A DNA stretch of 64,000 nucleotides from Pezicula radicicola (Eukaryota > Ascomycota > Leotiomycetes > Helotiales > Dermateaceae), in contig PDUO01000023.1 in the NCBI GenBank assembly GCA_003008705.1, forward strand, positions 535,312 through 599,311, written 5' to 3'. Shown here in pieces: positions 35,987-48,900 of the stretch (position 1 is its first letter; each line of letters opens with the position of its first letter). Under the pieces are notes generated by a model, which made no database searches, was not told where the DNA came from, and saw only the letters and a program-made list of their open reading frames with translations. The translations under genes and the position numbers were made by a program.

Positions 35987-37428
35987 AATTAGGGTTTTTG
36001 GTTCTGACGTTGTGGATAAAGTATTGTGGTGCAGGCGGGTAGTGGATTAAGCTTGTTCTTGGTGCAAGTGTGGGAAAAGACTTAAAAACAGCTAGCTATC
36101 TGATACTACCAAATGGCACTGCGTTTTACTAACACGGATCTGCTCGTATTCCTAATTTAGTGATTCAAAAGTTTACACCGTTAAATGGAGGTTTGTACAC
36201 TAACTGATGGTTTGTGGAAGCTTCAACACTAAGGTTTAGGCTTTCTAGGCTTGTAGGCAAGAGCTTTCCCGCAAATTAGTGCAACTTAAAAGGGTATTCA
36301 AAAGTTTCTGGAATAGATCATAATTTCAAGACATTGAATTAAGTGGTATCTTTAACGCTGTTACCCTTACTCGCTGCACACTTAGCATATCCACCCTAAC
36401 TTACCCGTCGAGACTAACTTGGGCTACAGGTTGATTTCGCTATTTAGCTACCATAGTAATTTCGCGCCACCTCAAGAGAACTGCCCAAAGACTTCACTCC
36501 TACCAGTCCCTTCTTCTTCTTCTTCAGACCAGTCTGCTTCAAGTAGACAACAGAGCTACATCACAACTTCGAACACATTTGAGCAACAGCCACCAACGCA
36601 CAGAAACCAATCAATCGGCCACAAAACCTTGTGTTCCCAATAGCTGATTCTTGTGAGTCCATTGCTTGCATAAATACTTTTGGTATATTCATGACGACGA
36701 ATCCACTCGTTAGTTGTCATGTCGAAAATCATTGTCATTGCACGAAGTGTTGTCATCCGTCATCTATTAATCCAAGTTAATTGTCAAAAAAAAACCCCCC
36801 AATAATTAGCTTGATATCTAGCAGTATCAAGGAGTGGTGTTTACTATTTAAGGTAATAAGTCATAGGCGATAATAGCATAGCAAGTCCCAAGTATTTAAC
36901 AGCTCAAGGTAGATCTCTAGCCAACATTCGGCAAGTGTCATCTCCTAGCCATCAACTAGCTCTGCAATAGATTCACGACGGGATTTGTGATTTTATTGAT
37001 AATTAGAGTACGATACAAAGTGAGCATCTCACCAGCCCTACATAGGAAGTTGACTTCGTTCTACGGAGGCAGAGTTTCTGGATTCGGGTACAGTAGGCAG
37101 TAGGCTAGATGTGAGGGGAAGAAGAATAGACAGAACAGTGCCTTGAGGGTGCATATACGAGCTGTGAAATTCATACGTAGTTTCGTCGCTTATTTAGTAC
37201 AATTATTGACGTAAATATTTATCCATGTACACCAATGATGTGAGCTGGATAAGAATTCGTATAAAGTGCATACAAGGGGGAGGGGCTTATCGTCTTTACA
37301 ATTCTATTAAATACTAGGCAGCTACTTTATGATTCCCGCCCACTTATTGTTTAGAAAGAAAGAAAAATTCTTCAAAACATATATACACAACTGAAAAGAC
37401 AACAAATTCATGTTTCCTCAACCTCATC
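35987..37428. other. Intergenic, AT-rich
   Basis: This is a divergent spacer of 1.4 kb between the GGCT-like gene and the pyroglutamyl-peptidase-like gene. It is AT-rich, with several short TTAAT/TATTTA-type stretches. No gene is supported; the 36419-36643 open frame is without features. Confidence 0.5.
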
Positions 37429-38370
37429 ATGAGCGTCACAATTGGTAAAGAACAGCACGAGAAACCTATGAAAGACTCCAAGCCACAAATCCAGGGATTT
37501 AACCCAGATAAACTAGCTAAACCAGATCAATCTTCAGCATTACCAGATGAAAAGACTAGAACATTTACTGTACTAATTACAGGAATGGGTGTAAGTCAAG
37601 ACAAAAATAAAATCCAAACCCTAGATCTAGAACCTAGGATGAACTAGTCTAGTTCCCTAGCATATAGTCCAAGTATAAATTATCTAATACCACATCATAT
37701 CTATAAGGCCTTCCCACCAAACTACGCAGAAGAAGACAATACCTCACATCTCCTAACCAAATACCTACCCTCAACACTCCCACCCTTCTCAAAACACAAC
37801 CCAACACCAATGCCCATTCAAATCCTAAACCCAACATCAAGACCAAACACAGCAGTAAAAGCAGAATACAACTACATACGTAACTACGTCAAGAAACTAT
37901 GGCAAGAATATGGAAATTCCGTAGATTTGATTTTGCATCTTGGGATGGCTAGTGGTTGGGAATGGTATACAGTAGAAAGAAGTGCCTGGAAAGAAGGAAC
38001 TGTTAAACCTGTTGATATTGGAAATGGGAGAGGTGAAACTGGTCCTCTAGTAAAATATTACATGGTTCCTGATAATATTGGAGAGAAGTATAACGATATA
38101 CCGGGGATTTGTCCTTGGGGTAATGAGGTACCGTGTCAGTTATGGACTGGGCCTGATATCGATGTGGATAGTTTGGTGAAAGATGTTCAGAGTAGACTTA
38201 ATGAACGACTATTGGAGGAGAGAAGTGGTGATGAGAGGATGATGGTTGAGGTTAAGCCGCATTCGGATGCTGGGAATTATCTTTGTGGGTTTATTACTTA
38301 TGAGAGTCTTGCTCAAGCTTTTGTTAATGGGTATTCAGCCAAGACGCTGTTTTGTCATATACCTGGATAG
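37429..38370 (+). CDS. Pyroglutamyl-peptidase I-like protein (peptidase C15)
   Basis: Exons 37429-37590 and 37708-38370, with a 117 bp intron, give 274 residues. The fold core starts with TFTVLITGMG. The expected catalytic triad is present: a glutamate in WYTVERSAW, the nucleophilic cysteine in SDAGNYLCGFITYESL, and the histidine in TLFCHIPG. The enzyme removes N-terminal pyroglutamate from peptides. One deviation: after splicing the glycine turn reads GMGAFPPN, with alanine where most family members have proline. About 45 extra residues precede the domain. Confidence 0.88.
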
Positions 38371-39281
38371 AGAGATCGAGAGAGGTTGGAGCTTGGAAGT
38401 GATTTTATTTGCACGTTGATTAGCCAAGTTGCTTCCAATCAAATGCTGATCAATAGGTTTTTCATATAGAGTAGGCACGTCTAGAACCTTCTTTAAGTTC
38501 CTAATAGAAATACTTGCTAGGCCGCCTTTGAAATTTAATGTATGTAGCTCCTCGTATAGATATAAAAGCCAAGTGAGGACAAATCCAGTAACAGTTAAAT
38601 CTCATACTACCCTAACAATCCTTTCATTTATAAAGTTAAAATTCGGAACTGATTGCATACTGATAAGTACAGAACTTCGCAACAAACCTAAGACCAATTA
38701 ACATACGTCGACAGGCTCATGTGATACAGTTCTTCTGCTTGCCGTCATGAAGTCATCATTGTAACAAAGTTTCACCATCGGTAGTTGAGAAGAAGGACTT
38801 CCGAAAGACATGATATAAAACTTTATATCAACTAGGTCCTCAGGATCCGAAAATGCCGGTTACAATCAGGCAATCTACTTGTTGTATCTTTGCTAAGTAA
38901 ACGAGGGATTGATAAATGAAAAATACCGCAATTGGATACAGATACAAACCCTCTGGAACTTCTAGGGTATGCTAGTTAGTGGTGTTTTCAATTTAGCTAC
39001 CTAGCGTAAATAGTTTCATGCCCGGATTCCTTAGCAAATGCCATGAGAAAGTACTGTGAACCTTCCAATCCGAGAATGCAATGAGTGGCCAAAAGCCTCC
39101 AACTCCAAAAAACCCCAGGCTAATTGAAAACCCCCTGCAAATGGCAAAACGCCTGAAAATGAAGGTCATGAAGAGTTATCGCCCCAATCCTAAAAACCGA
39201 AACTCCGTAGTGGCATAGTTCGATTAGAACAGGTCCCGAAGTGCTTTTCTTAATATGGAAATCAAAGATGGTAGGCCAGGT
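38371..39281. other. Intergenic between convergent genes
   Basis: This is 0.9 kb between the ends of the pyroglutamyl-peptidase-like gene and the F-box gene. It is AT-rich, with no coding signal and no tRNA. It presumably holds both 3' untranslated regions. Confidence 0.5.
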
Positions 39282-40704
39282 TCAAGAAGAGGACCCAGTA
39301 GTTTTCACACTTCTCACACTCTTGCCATCAGCATCTGTGTATCTCAAAATCTTTTGCACCTCAACTTTCGTCCCTTTGATATTCCACCTAACGTTTTTCT
39401 CAAAACCACTGTCCCTGAAATCTACCTCCTTCAAACTACGGTTGCACATGAGGCTCCTAACCTTTGCCGTACTGAGCCAGCGGAAGCCCTTAGCTTTGAT
39501 GACTTCAAGTTGCTGTAGTCCAATCAGGCCATCGGTGATCTCGTCATAAACCATAGGAATCAGCTCATGGTCTTCCCATGTGAACGCCTTGGGGACGTCG
39601 GACACGAAAATTAGGCCTGTGAAAGCTGTAGCAGGATGTGATTCGTGCTGAACTACAAAATCACCAGCTACCTGGAGGCGGGAGAAGTTCACTTTGCTGT
39701 TTCGACGTTAGTGGAATTTATATTAAAACCGCATGGAATATCCTACCGAATATTTTTGCATGCTGCTAGAACGTGACATATGCCTCCAATTGGTAAATCT
39801 CTTGTACGACGATATCGCTTCAGAATCGGGCTTGGGGTTGGATGAGACGAGTTTGGCAACTTCGGACCCAACGAGGTAGCCGCCATAGCTGCCATCTTAT
39901 CCCCACGCGGATAGTATCTATCATGATGTCTGTACTTGAACTCTCTCCATCCTGCCTGTGGGATTGGTTTCACATGTCCCTCTGGACATTCTGAGAAATG
40001 ACTAAGATCCAATATTCGTACCATCTGGGCATAGGCCTCCTTATGACTGACAGTCCATGCAAATTGAGCGTAGCGGTAAGTGCTCACAAACTTTGGCTCG
40101 TTATACATGTGCAATGCGGCTACCTCAACGAGATTTGTGTTGGCTCGTAGCACATGTAGTAAGTCAGTCTGTGGGAGATACTGGAAAATCAAGTCCAAGA
40201 TTTCTCTTGGCATGGTGGCGAGACTTGGCTCGTCTGAGAGCTTGCGTTTCCTAGAGGTTATGGAAGAGCAGACTGAGGTGAAAGATTTGAAGGACTTTAT
40301 GGAAGTCGAAGACGCTGAGTTCCGTCGTCTTAGATACATGCGGTCAGTTTGCATCCACGGAGGGGATCCATTGGCAGGCGCCCTCGACTTCGTGGTCGAC
40401 TTGGTAGACGTAGCATCGCCCTTCCTGGAATCTTCCATTGAGATGCGGGAGTTGGTCATTCTATCTCTTGGTCCAGCAGGCCCGTTTCCGTTGCCGTGAT
40501 TGTGAGAGACAAAAGCAGCAAGCACACGTTTAGGTGACTTTGCAGAACCTGAGGTCGACGATGATGCGAAAGTGTGGGGATTGCTGACGGCGACGCCATT
40601 TGATCTCTCTGAAGCCCTTAAAGGCTCAGGGCCTTTCCCCCTTCGTCCACTCCTGAAATACCATTAGGGAAATGCGATATGAGGTTGATGGGTTTTGCAT
40701 ACAT
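39282..40704 (-). CDS. F-box protein with a start codon split by an intron
   Basis: The proposed exons are 40704-40703 (AT of the start codon), 40652-39747 and 39696-39282, giving 440 residues. The first intron (40653-40702) runs from GTATGC through a CTAAT branch to TTTCAG, and splicing creates ATG followed by SGRRGKGPEP. The frame is open from there, whereas no unspliced in-frame ATG exists before residue M at 40459. The F-box lies at about residues 143-190 (ATMPREILDLIFQYLPQTDL). The N-terminal 140 residues are Ser-rich and basic, and no WD40 or clear leucine-rich repeats follow. F-box proteins bring substrates to SCF ubiquitin ligases through Skp1; the target is unknown. If the first intron is not used, the protein starts at 40459 and has 375 residues. 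Confidence 0.78.
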
Positions 40705-42587
40705 GTTTTCAAACTCGAATTGATTGCAATGCGCAGAGGCGAGGTTGGCGAGCTTGCTATCACAAAAGATGACGAGGATATCCAGGGGACTGAAGATTCA
40801 TCTCAGGCTACACTTCAACAGGAAGACCTTGGTCAAAGTTTTATATATCAACAAAATGATATCAAAGGCCTCCGCACTCCAAAATAGGGCTCAGGTCGCA
40901 CAAGCACAGCCTCCTTTGCCTCTTGGCGTGTAGCGTGAACTTTCCCGGTGTAACAAACGATGCTGGTGCCGCGAAGGTGGGAGGGGATGGGATGAACTTT
41001 CTCAAACCCCAAGAAGCCGCTTGCTGGTCAATACTCGGTAGCAAAAGTAAATACCTCATACACGTAAGTTCAAGATTATTGTTGAATCGGAGGAAGTCGA
41101 GGTCTTTTAAAAGGTGGCGGGTCCCTGCATTCTGGGAACAGCCAAGCTGGACCAGGGCAATGCGCTCAGTTGCTGAGTGGATGGAAGCTGGACGTCGTGT
41201 GCGCCTCCCTCTGTCCCCTCTGTCCCCCTTGTCCACGACGATCGACGACAAGCCAATATGCACGAGAGGGGGTGCTCGATATGGTTTAGTCCAGCGTTGA
41301 TTTGCAACCAGAGGCCAAGAGGCCAAGAGGAGGGGCTCGCTCGGAATGGCGTCAATTTGCTATCCGAAAATCAGCATGCTCGAATTCCCATCTCGCACGA
41401 CATGGGCATGAACATACATATCGGGGGAAGGTTAGATAGGTAACCTGACAAGGCTATCGAGTTGCGCAGGTGCAGTAAAAAAAAACAAGACGTCGATGTC
41501 GAGTGCTTGTGCTCGTACAACACCTCACAATAATCATATTCTCATTCTCCTGGCCAACCTCCTCGAGACGGCCTTCGATGTTCCATTCTGTATGTTATGC
41601 TCCGCTGCATCGGCTACCTTGGCCGATCGCTCGCTCTTACACCGTCAGCTGCCAAGACATGTTTCTGCTCATTAAGGGTCTGTCTTGCGTGCGCGCGCAT
41701 ATAGTTTTCTGTCATCGTCCCATTCGCCTGTTTGGGGCAGCTTGTGGCCGAGGATGCAGAAACGATTTTGGTGAGGGGTATCGCGTGCGAAGCGTGTGAC
41801 CCGGGTAAGGTCACAGCCATGGACTCGTGTGAGCAACGCCCAAGACATATAAGAGGTACGGTACAGTACGGAAGACAAATACCGACACACTTCAGGTGCT
41901 GTGTGTCATACTCATGCCAAGATGCGATTTTCGCAGGAGTTGCCTTTGTAGAACATGTTTAGAAGCTGCAATACCAAGAAGTTTGTACATGTTTCATGGT
42001 TATCGCTGCCATCTCTCGCATCTTGTCATCATGACGTTAGGAGTGAAGTGGGGTTGAGAGAGGGAGATTGCCCACACACTGCCTGCCGGGCAACAAAATC
42101 CCCTCGCGGCATTTACATTAAGGGCTAATAGTTGACTCAGTTGAGTAGCCGGGATGAGTTGGTATAGTTAGAATGAAAGAGAGACGGAGCATTGTTGGAC
42201 TTCCTAGACCTTGCTCAACACTGTTATGTAGTCATTGAATATAGGTACGTATGCAATATTCGAAGGAGCTCCTGTAGTAACCACAAAGCACGTCCCAGCA
42301 AGTCTGAAGAAGTCATTCAATTCATTCTTTAGAAACGAACTCAATCGAGCGAGGCCATTGCGAGGCAATAAAATCCCCGCCTGGCTGCAAGACATATTAT
42401 GATGGAGCATCTAATAAAAAGGTGGCTAGAAGTATATCCGCCATCATCTTCTGCATACTGTGGGTCTTATGCTCTAATCCTTAAAACCTTCGTGCCCTCC
42501 TAAGGCCAATAACGCCGCCCAATGCACCATAATCCCTCACATCCCCTAACGCCATGCGATGCAAGACTAATAACCACCGAATATGGT
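40705..42587. other. Intergenic upstream of the F-box gene
   Basis: This 1.9 kb holds the F-box gene promoter and leader and the 3' flank of TFIIF beta. A C-rich, CTGTCCCC-like short repeat lies near 41212-41232. The overlapping open frames of 70-154 codons on both strands show no family motifs. Confidence 0.45.
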
Positions 42588-43856
42588 CTATGCCGTGGAA
42601 ACATCTTCAAATTTGACGTCCTCATCGTCTTCGTCCTCTAAATCTCCAAACTCGGACTCGTCCCCTCCCTCGAGACCAGCAGTTGTTGGTGCTAAAGAGT
42701 CTGCAACACCTTCGTAGTTGGTCAATTTGTTCTCTTCCTTCAATGACCACTGCGTTGCAAAACGTCCACTCTTGGCCAATACAGCTACTTTTTCCAATGT
42801 TTCCCGGAGGTACGCTTCTGGCTGTTGAAGTTCATTACGCAACGCCTTCATGGACCAATAATTGTATCTTCGGAAACAGTTGAAAATCTTGTCCAAAAGC
42901 TCGTTTTGAGGCATACGAGCAGTCTTGTGAAGCTGCGCCTTGACACCTGCAGCTGGACCTGTAGTTTTCTTTGGGAAGTTAGCTTCGGTCGTTGCACCAC
43001 ACGAGTAGTATTCTTACGATGAATCCGCCAAATGCATTGCTTGCGCCAATAGTGCCAGGTTGAATGAAACCAGTGCCAATTCCTGAGACATCATCGCTAA
43101 TGAATTTAGTATGGAGCTTAGGTTGCATAGCATCCATTGTCCGCGCTCGAATAATGCGGTCAGATTCCTCGTTTACAACCGGGATTGCACTAAGATCATG
43201 TTTGATTTTTCCATGAAGGGTCGTCCGCTCTATTGATTACGTCAACTCCATCGTTGGATTCTGCAACATGTGCGGTTACTCACTAGGAACGGCTCTCTTG
43301 AAGTAGGGTTGGAATCGTTTATTTGGATCCCAGGGCCCCTTGGGTTTCTCAGTCTTTGGGCGACTGAGTCTGGCAGGCATGTTCGCGCTGACAGGATCAA
43401 ATTTCTGCTTCGCTTTCGACTTGAAGCCAGGCAGGTCTTGTTCTGTAAATACATATGTATTCTTCACATCTTCAGTGATCAAGTCTAGCTCGTATTCCTT
43501 GGGGATAGTCTGGTGTTGCGCAATGTCCGAAGTTAGGAGCATAGAGAGTTTTTGCTAGACATAATCAGCAATTTGCCTAATCATTCTCTTAGATAGGTGC
43601 GCCACACTGTTTGTTTTCCATCTCTCTTCGTTACAGTCTCCGATCTGATGGTTCCAATCTGAATCTCTGCATCATCATCAAGTTCCTGCCAAGACTCCCA
43701 CACATATTTTGGAACTCTTGCGAGGTAGAGAGACTGATATCTTGGATCGCCATTGAACTCTAGGTCCTCGGTGTCTTCGTAGATATCTGCGTCTGAGAAA
43801 GCTGCTGGGGATGCGCCCGTCGCGTCTGGTTCTGGCTTGATCATAGTATCCGCCAT
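42588..43856 (-). CDS. tfg2: Transcription initiation factor IIF, beta subunit
   Basis: Four exons (43856-43608, 43554-43284, 43229-43018, 42968-42588) give 370 residues. The N-terminal dimerisation half has LYLARVPKYVWESW and LLTSDIAQHQTIPKEYEL. A middle region follows, then the winged helix: ARMPQNELLDKIFNCFRRYN, LRNELQQPEAYLRETLEKVA and SGRFATQWSLK. It ends in an acidic tail. TFIIF beta pairs with TFIIF alpha to bring RNA polymerase II to promoters. In the third intron the frame requires the CCCAAAG acceptor directly after the GCTAAC branch. The better-looking CTACAG ten bases downstream would shift the frame. The first donor is an unusual GTGTGG. Start chosen at MADTMIKPEPD. Confidence 0.93.
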
Positions 43857-44225
43857 CGTCCTGGAGGTAAACTTTATTGGAAGATCTCCATGCAGGGTCA
43901 AAAGGAAAGTGCAGATAATAGAGGTCCTGCAAAGTGAATTAAAGCCTGCACAGCTACTAGGGTAGGGTGTCAAAGAGAATGACACAAAGAAGAGCGTGTG
44001 AATGAAGCCGCTTGCCGCCTTGTTGTCAGTCGCGCGCTAATCTAGTGGTTCATTTAAACCGCACTAGCGCCCGCAGCTTGCCGCGCTCTGAATAATTGCC
44101 CTCGAACATTCAATCTAACATTCAATCTTTCTCCATCTTGCCACTTCAAAACCTCAACAACCCCAACATAGCATTTGACTGAATAGCCATAAAATTGTGT
44201 GAACTAACATACAGCGGACTTTAAT

Positions 44226-45925
44226 ATGTCTTCAGAAGAACAGGAACTTCTGGCAAAAATCGGCCAAGTGTCTGGTGAGTTACTTCCCCGATTGCCGCAC
44301 CTGATTGCACATTCCACTGACCATCATCTTCTATTTCCAGGCCAGATCAATCGTCATAAGTATACGCAGGATTCTACAAGCTCAGCATCATATCGGCAAT
44401 CGCCATATCCACAATACCCAGCATACAGCAGCCGTGGAAGTATGGTTTCTCCAACTCAGTTCGACAAACGCGCCACTGACAGATCTGGAGATTTTGCAGG
44501 AAGGCGGGGCGGTGGCATTCGTGGTACCGGTCGCGGTGCTTACTCTATGAGAGGTAGAGGACATCGCAATCGAATGCTGGTACTCAACGGCAACCCGCCC
44601 AATACTGAAATCCAGAATACGGTTGCTGGTGATGAGAACGAAAGCCCTTCAGTGGCATCTGCGACTGCTCCCTCATACGTTACGAAGATCGATCGTCATA
44701 ATATTCAATTAATAAATTCGTCCGTTTACGAGAAAAACAGCCAAATTCGAACCAAGGCAATAGAGGAGACACGGCAGCAGAAATTGAAACAACGAAACGA
44801 TCGAGAGAAAATCAAGCTTCACAAGCATTTGCAGCACATGGGCAATAGTTCAGCATCTTACCCCGCTGGTAACCCAAGCAGCTACCAAATCGACGTACAT
44901 GGTATCCTCTTCAATGTTGCTAAGAATGGTAGCAAGCTTGTCAAGGTCCCTGGTGAGCGCTCGCAAACAACCGTACCCCTAAATCGGGGCGACCTACATT
45001 TATTTGGTCTCAGCTCACCACAATTAGGCGATATAAATTACGGAAAAGTTACTCCAAAGACAGCACTGGTCGGTGGAGTGCACTTCCACAGAAGCAAGAA
45101 CGGCAACATGTATCGTTCTGGTGTTGTTAAGGCATATCGGTATGAATTAATCTCATGATATTTTGGATGGTTCAAGGAACCAAGTTTAAGTGGTGCTGAC
45201 TTTTGAAAAAACTAGGCGAAGCGGTGTTGTTAAGAAAGTGAACGAACGATGCAAAATATTTACAACTACGGGTACCTCCTTTCAGCGTCTACACCTTCTC
45301 ATTTTGGCATCTAGGGGCAACAGGCCAAGGCCCGATTCCAAGCTAACTTTTTTGATATTTAGGTTCGTGCTCAAAAGGTCCCAAATGTCGGTATATTCAT
45401 GATCTTTCAAAAGTTGCAGTATGCAAAGATTTTCTTCAAAAGGGGTCATGTCCAAGTGGAGACTCTTGTGACCTTTCACATGATCTTACTCCAGAGAGAA
45501 CGCCAGCCTGTTTGCACTTTGGAAAGGGAAACTGTGCGAATCCCGATTGCCGATACACCCATGTTCATGTTTCTCCAAACGCCCTCAACTGCCGGGCATT
45601 TGGAGTATATGGATATTGCGAAAAAGGAGCAAACTGTGCTGAACGTCATGCGTTTGAATGCCCTGAATTCGCCAATACAGGAAACTGTAATACAAAAGGT
45701 TGCAAACTGCTACACCGTTATAAGGCGAGTGTCATGCGGAGGAACTTAGCCAGTGGAGAGACTGGTCCAGCGGAGGATAACAGTGATATCTCGAGTGATG
45801 ACGAGGATGAAATCGACAGTGACGATGTAGATTCTGATGATCTACTTGAGGAATACTTTGGCGATGATGATGGAAAGACCGATACCGAAGTTCCTATGCA
45901 GCAGGACTTTGTCCATTTCGCGTGA
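44226..45925 (+). CDS. Five-finger CCCH zinc protein (ZC3H3/Red5-like)
   Basis: Four exons (44226-44274, 44341-45139, 45216-45271, 45363-45925) give 488 residues. The C-terminal half holds five consecutive CCCH fingers with spacings C8C5C3H, C8C5C3H, C7C4C3H, C8C5C3H and C8C4C3H, for example CKDFLQKGSCPSGDSCDLSH. This arrangement matches human ZC3H3 and fission yeast Red5, which act with the exosome-linked MTREC machinery in nuclear RNA decay, polyadenylation and export. The N-terminus has RGG-like runs and a KQRNDREKIKLHK helix. The tail is acidic. The first intron is 66 nt and has no in-frame stop, so retention would add 22 residues. It is divergent from TFIIF beta. Confidence 0.9.
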
Positions 45926-48900
45926 TCAAGAATCACTACTAACTAGCTGGCTCTCGCCTCTTCCAAAGTTGGTCTTTAGATCAAGATGGGCGGTCTGTAG
46001 TATCGCGGTTTCATAGTCGTGGATCTACCCTTTTCCTTACCAAGACTCTTTTCATGGTGGTCATTAGATGGAAATACCCGGACTGCTAGTCCCTACTTTG
46101 AGGCGTTTACTTTTCTTTACCTTTCAGAAAGCGAAATTACTTGTACTAGTATTAAGAAAAATAAATACAAAAGCATTACTATATCTTCCTCGCTTGCTTG
46201 CGAACCTGTTTTCTTTCAATCTTCATTTTTGAGTTTCTTCCAAAAAGGAAGTATGCCGTCATATAGCAGAGATATGTATACGAAGACTTATATAACCCCA
46301 TCTAGACTCAACGGCGAGTTCTTACTTTACTTTTTTTATAACTCTTGGAAGCAAGGACTTCACCGCTGCTTGCGAATACGGGGTATCTTGGCTCGCAAAA
46401 TTCAGCCAGGATATGATCTCATGTCAATACTTTTTACACTACTTGACGCCATTTTCGAAGACTTTTCGGGTGGCTGGGGAGATGGGTTTCAGAATACCAT
46501 ATGGCGTCTGGTACGATTGGTTTAAAGAGACGCGTCGTCGCCGCCAGTATCCATAAGGATGATCTTATAGTCACCGCTTGTTTACCTAGAAAGTATTCTC
46601 CGTCTAATATGAGGATCGCGACGTGCGGATCTCTGGAAATTCCCCAAAGAAGGCTGAGAAGATCGTCATGGACGTGGATCTCAAAATAGGTGGGCGCGCG
46701 TGTGTGACAGAAGCCTGGAGGACATTTTATTATTATTATTTACGATTTTCGGCATAGCTGCAAGCTCCCGCGGGAGGATGGCGCGCTTTGCAGGATGCAC
46801 TTCTTTAATTGAAGGACAATTGGTACTACCGGATTAGGGGTCGCGTTTGCCGATTGTTGCTATTACCAATTGTTGTTGATAGGGCACGCCTCACATAGGT
46901 TGGTCGCCGTCGCTGTGGCCGTGGCCGAACGCGAAACTCAGACCGCACAATCTCATTGTGGAGAGAAAGAAAGGCTTTGTTTGTTTGCTGGCGGGAGTCA
47001 ACAGGTCGGAAAGCCTTCCTGCTTGGAGCGCAGAGCAAAGGGAGAGTAAAGGACCAGCACGTCGATAATGCCCCTGGCGGTGAAGGGCTCTTGAAAGTAT
47101 GAAAGTTTCACAGCGGCGCTCGTGCGTTTGATCCTGAATTCTGGGAAAAATAGGGCTCTTGGATTGGGCCATGCGCTGCAGTCCCAGTTACCAGTCGAGG
47201 GTAGCTGTTCGTGAGTCACTGTCGTGAACCTCACCAGCCACTCACCAAGAGGATGTTGGAAAATCTTTCAACGTGGATCCGGTGACAGTCCCCATTTCAG
47301 GCTGCTCAGTACGGCGTAATCGTGGTGTTGGTACGGGAGTACTTACCCTCTGTACGCAACAATGTACGGAAGAAGTACCTGGGTACTTTCACCGCCTTCG
47401 CGTGTCTGAGAGTGCTCAGTGCTGGCGTCCTTTCGTCCTTGTTTCTCGCAAAATGTTCTGGAAGTTCTCGCCTGGACAGTGTCACACTGTGGACGTTCCC
47501 TCGGTTCGCGCGAAAGCCACTTGCCGTCGCATATCCCTGCCCCAAGTCACGATTTGCGCCTGGGTATCGATGTCACCCCTCCTGTCATCACAAGTATCTC
47601 CCTTGGTTTGTTTACAGACATGCCGCAAGATAATTTGAGTGTCGGACGTATGCCGTCATATCTCGTAGCCAAGCAAGCGCACCACTCTCAATGCGCCTTC
47701 TTTTCCGTTTTCCTTCAGAAATTAATTATTAGGCATTTTTTTTTCCAGAGATTTTCACGATGGCTTCCACTGTACAGTAAGGTTCTGACTTTCTGCTGCT
47801 ACACCGATAATCTGATGTTCCAAATTAAGGTATGGGATGCGGACCAGGGTCCTTTTAGCTCCGTCCATGTCGTAAGCTGCCGGCTCCGTCTCCAGCAAGT
47901 GGGAAACGAGACGGAAGGGGGAAGGGGGGCAAAGACGGTGTGTGTGTGTGTGATAACTGAGAGAACCCTCACAGGCACAGAATCACCACTTGCGGTACTG
48001 ACCCAAAATGCGAGACGCTTCTTTCGCCAATCGAATTCTTGACAGGGCGGTTGGGTACAAATAACGACAACTCTGGCCTGGTTTGCAGCAACTCGGAATC
48101 TCCCCATTCTCCCGTCACACCAGTAGCCATCCAGCTCGTGAGGACGGTGAGATATGCCGGCCGGATTTGGGTTTGGAATATTGGGATATTGGAATATTGG
48201 GATACTGGGTCACTTGGAAAAGCTTTGGAAGACATCGCTTTGCAATTACAATCAAAAATCAACTTTTCTTTTTCATTAGACGGGACCCGAGGAATAGCAG
48301 TAAGGCATGACGGCATTTCATGCCCATTGTTCTCGTCTCGTCGCTCCCGCGCCCAGCCCAGCCCTGACCATAGCGAGCATGCTGGAGATGGTTCAACCTA
48401 GAAAAGCAAAACATAAACAAAGGCAATATTTATCGCAAAAAGTGGGAGAGCGCGCAAGGTCCAACCTGTCGGAGTTGGCTAATAACAGAGATGGCTAATA
48501 AGGGGAAAGAGAAAAAGAAAGTATCGAGGTCCTGTACTATAGCAACCACATCTTCGTGATTCCCAGTTGCCCGCTTGCACCTTACTCCTACTGAACCACC
48601 GTAGTCCGTACTGCTGCTCCTCCAGTGCAGTACATACAGTACGTACTGTACTTTGCTGGTGGAGGTACAAAGGTACTTCTTGCTTCGCGTGTACATGCTC
48701 AGATTGCCTCAAAGACACGATTGGAGTTCGTAAATCCTTTCCTGTACGAGCCTCTGCGTTTCCCTTCAGCCTATGATGGGCTCAGACTGGCGTTCGTTCG
48801 GAGCTGGCTGTCTGAACCGACTCCAATGGGCATGGGAAACAAACTTGGGGCCGGCGACTTGTCATGCAACATGGAGCTACTACAGGTTGTCGAGCCTATC

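Noticed and set aside
40862..41326. 154-codon minus-strand frame upstream of the F-box gene
   Set aside because: Opposite-strand frames of similar size overlap it and no motif is present. The F-box gene's own upstream exon is explained by the short intron at 40653-40702.
46019..46525. 168-codon open frame downstream of the CCCH protein gene
   Set aside because: Begins with GTG rather than ATG, shows no domain, and lies where the 3' untranslated region is expected.
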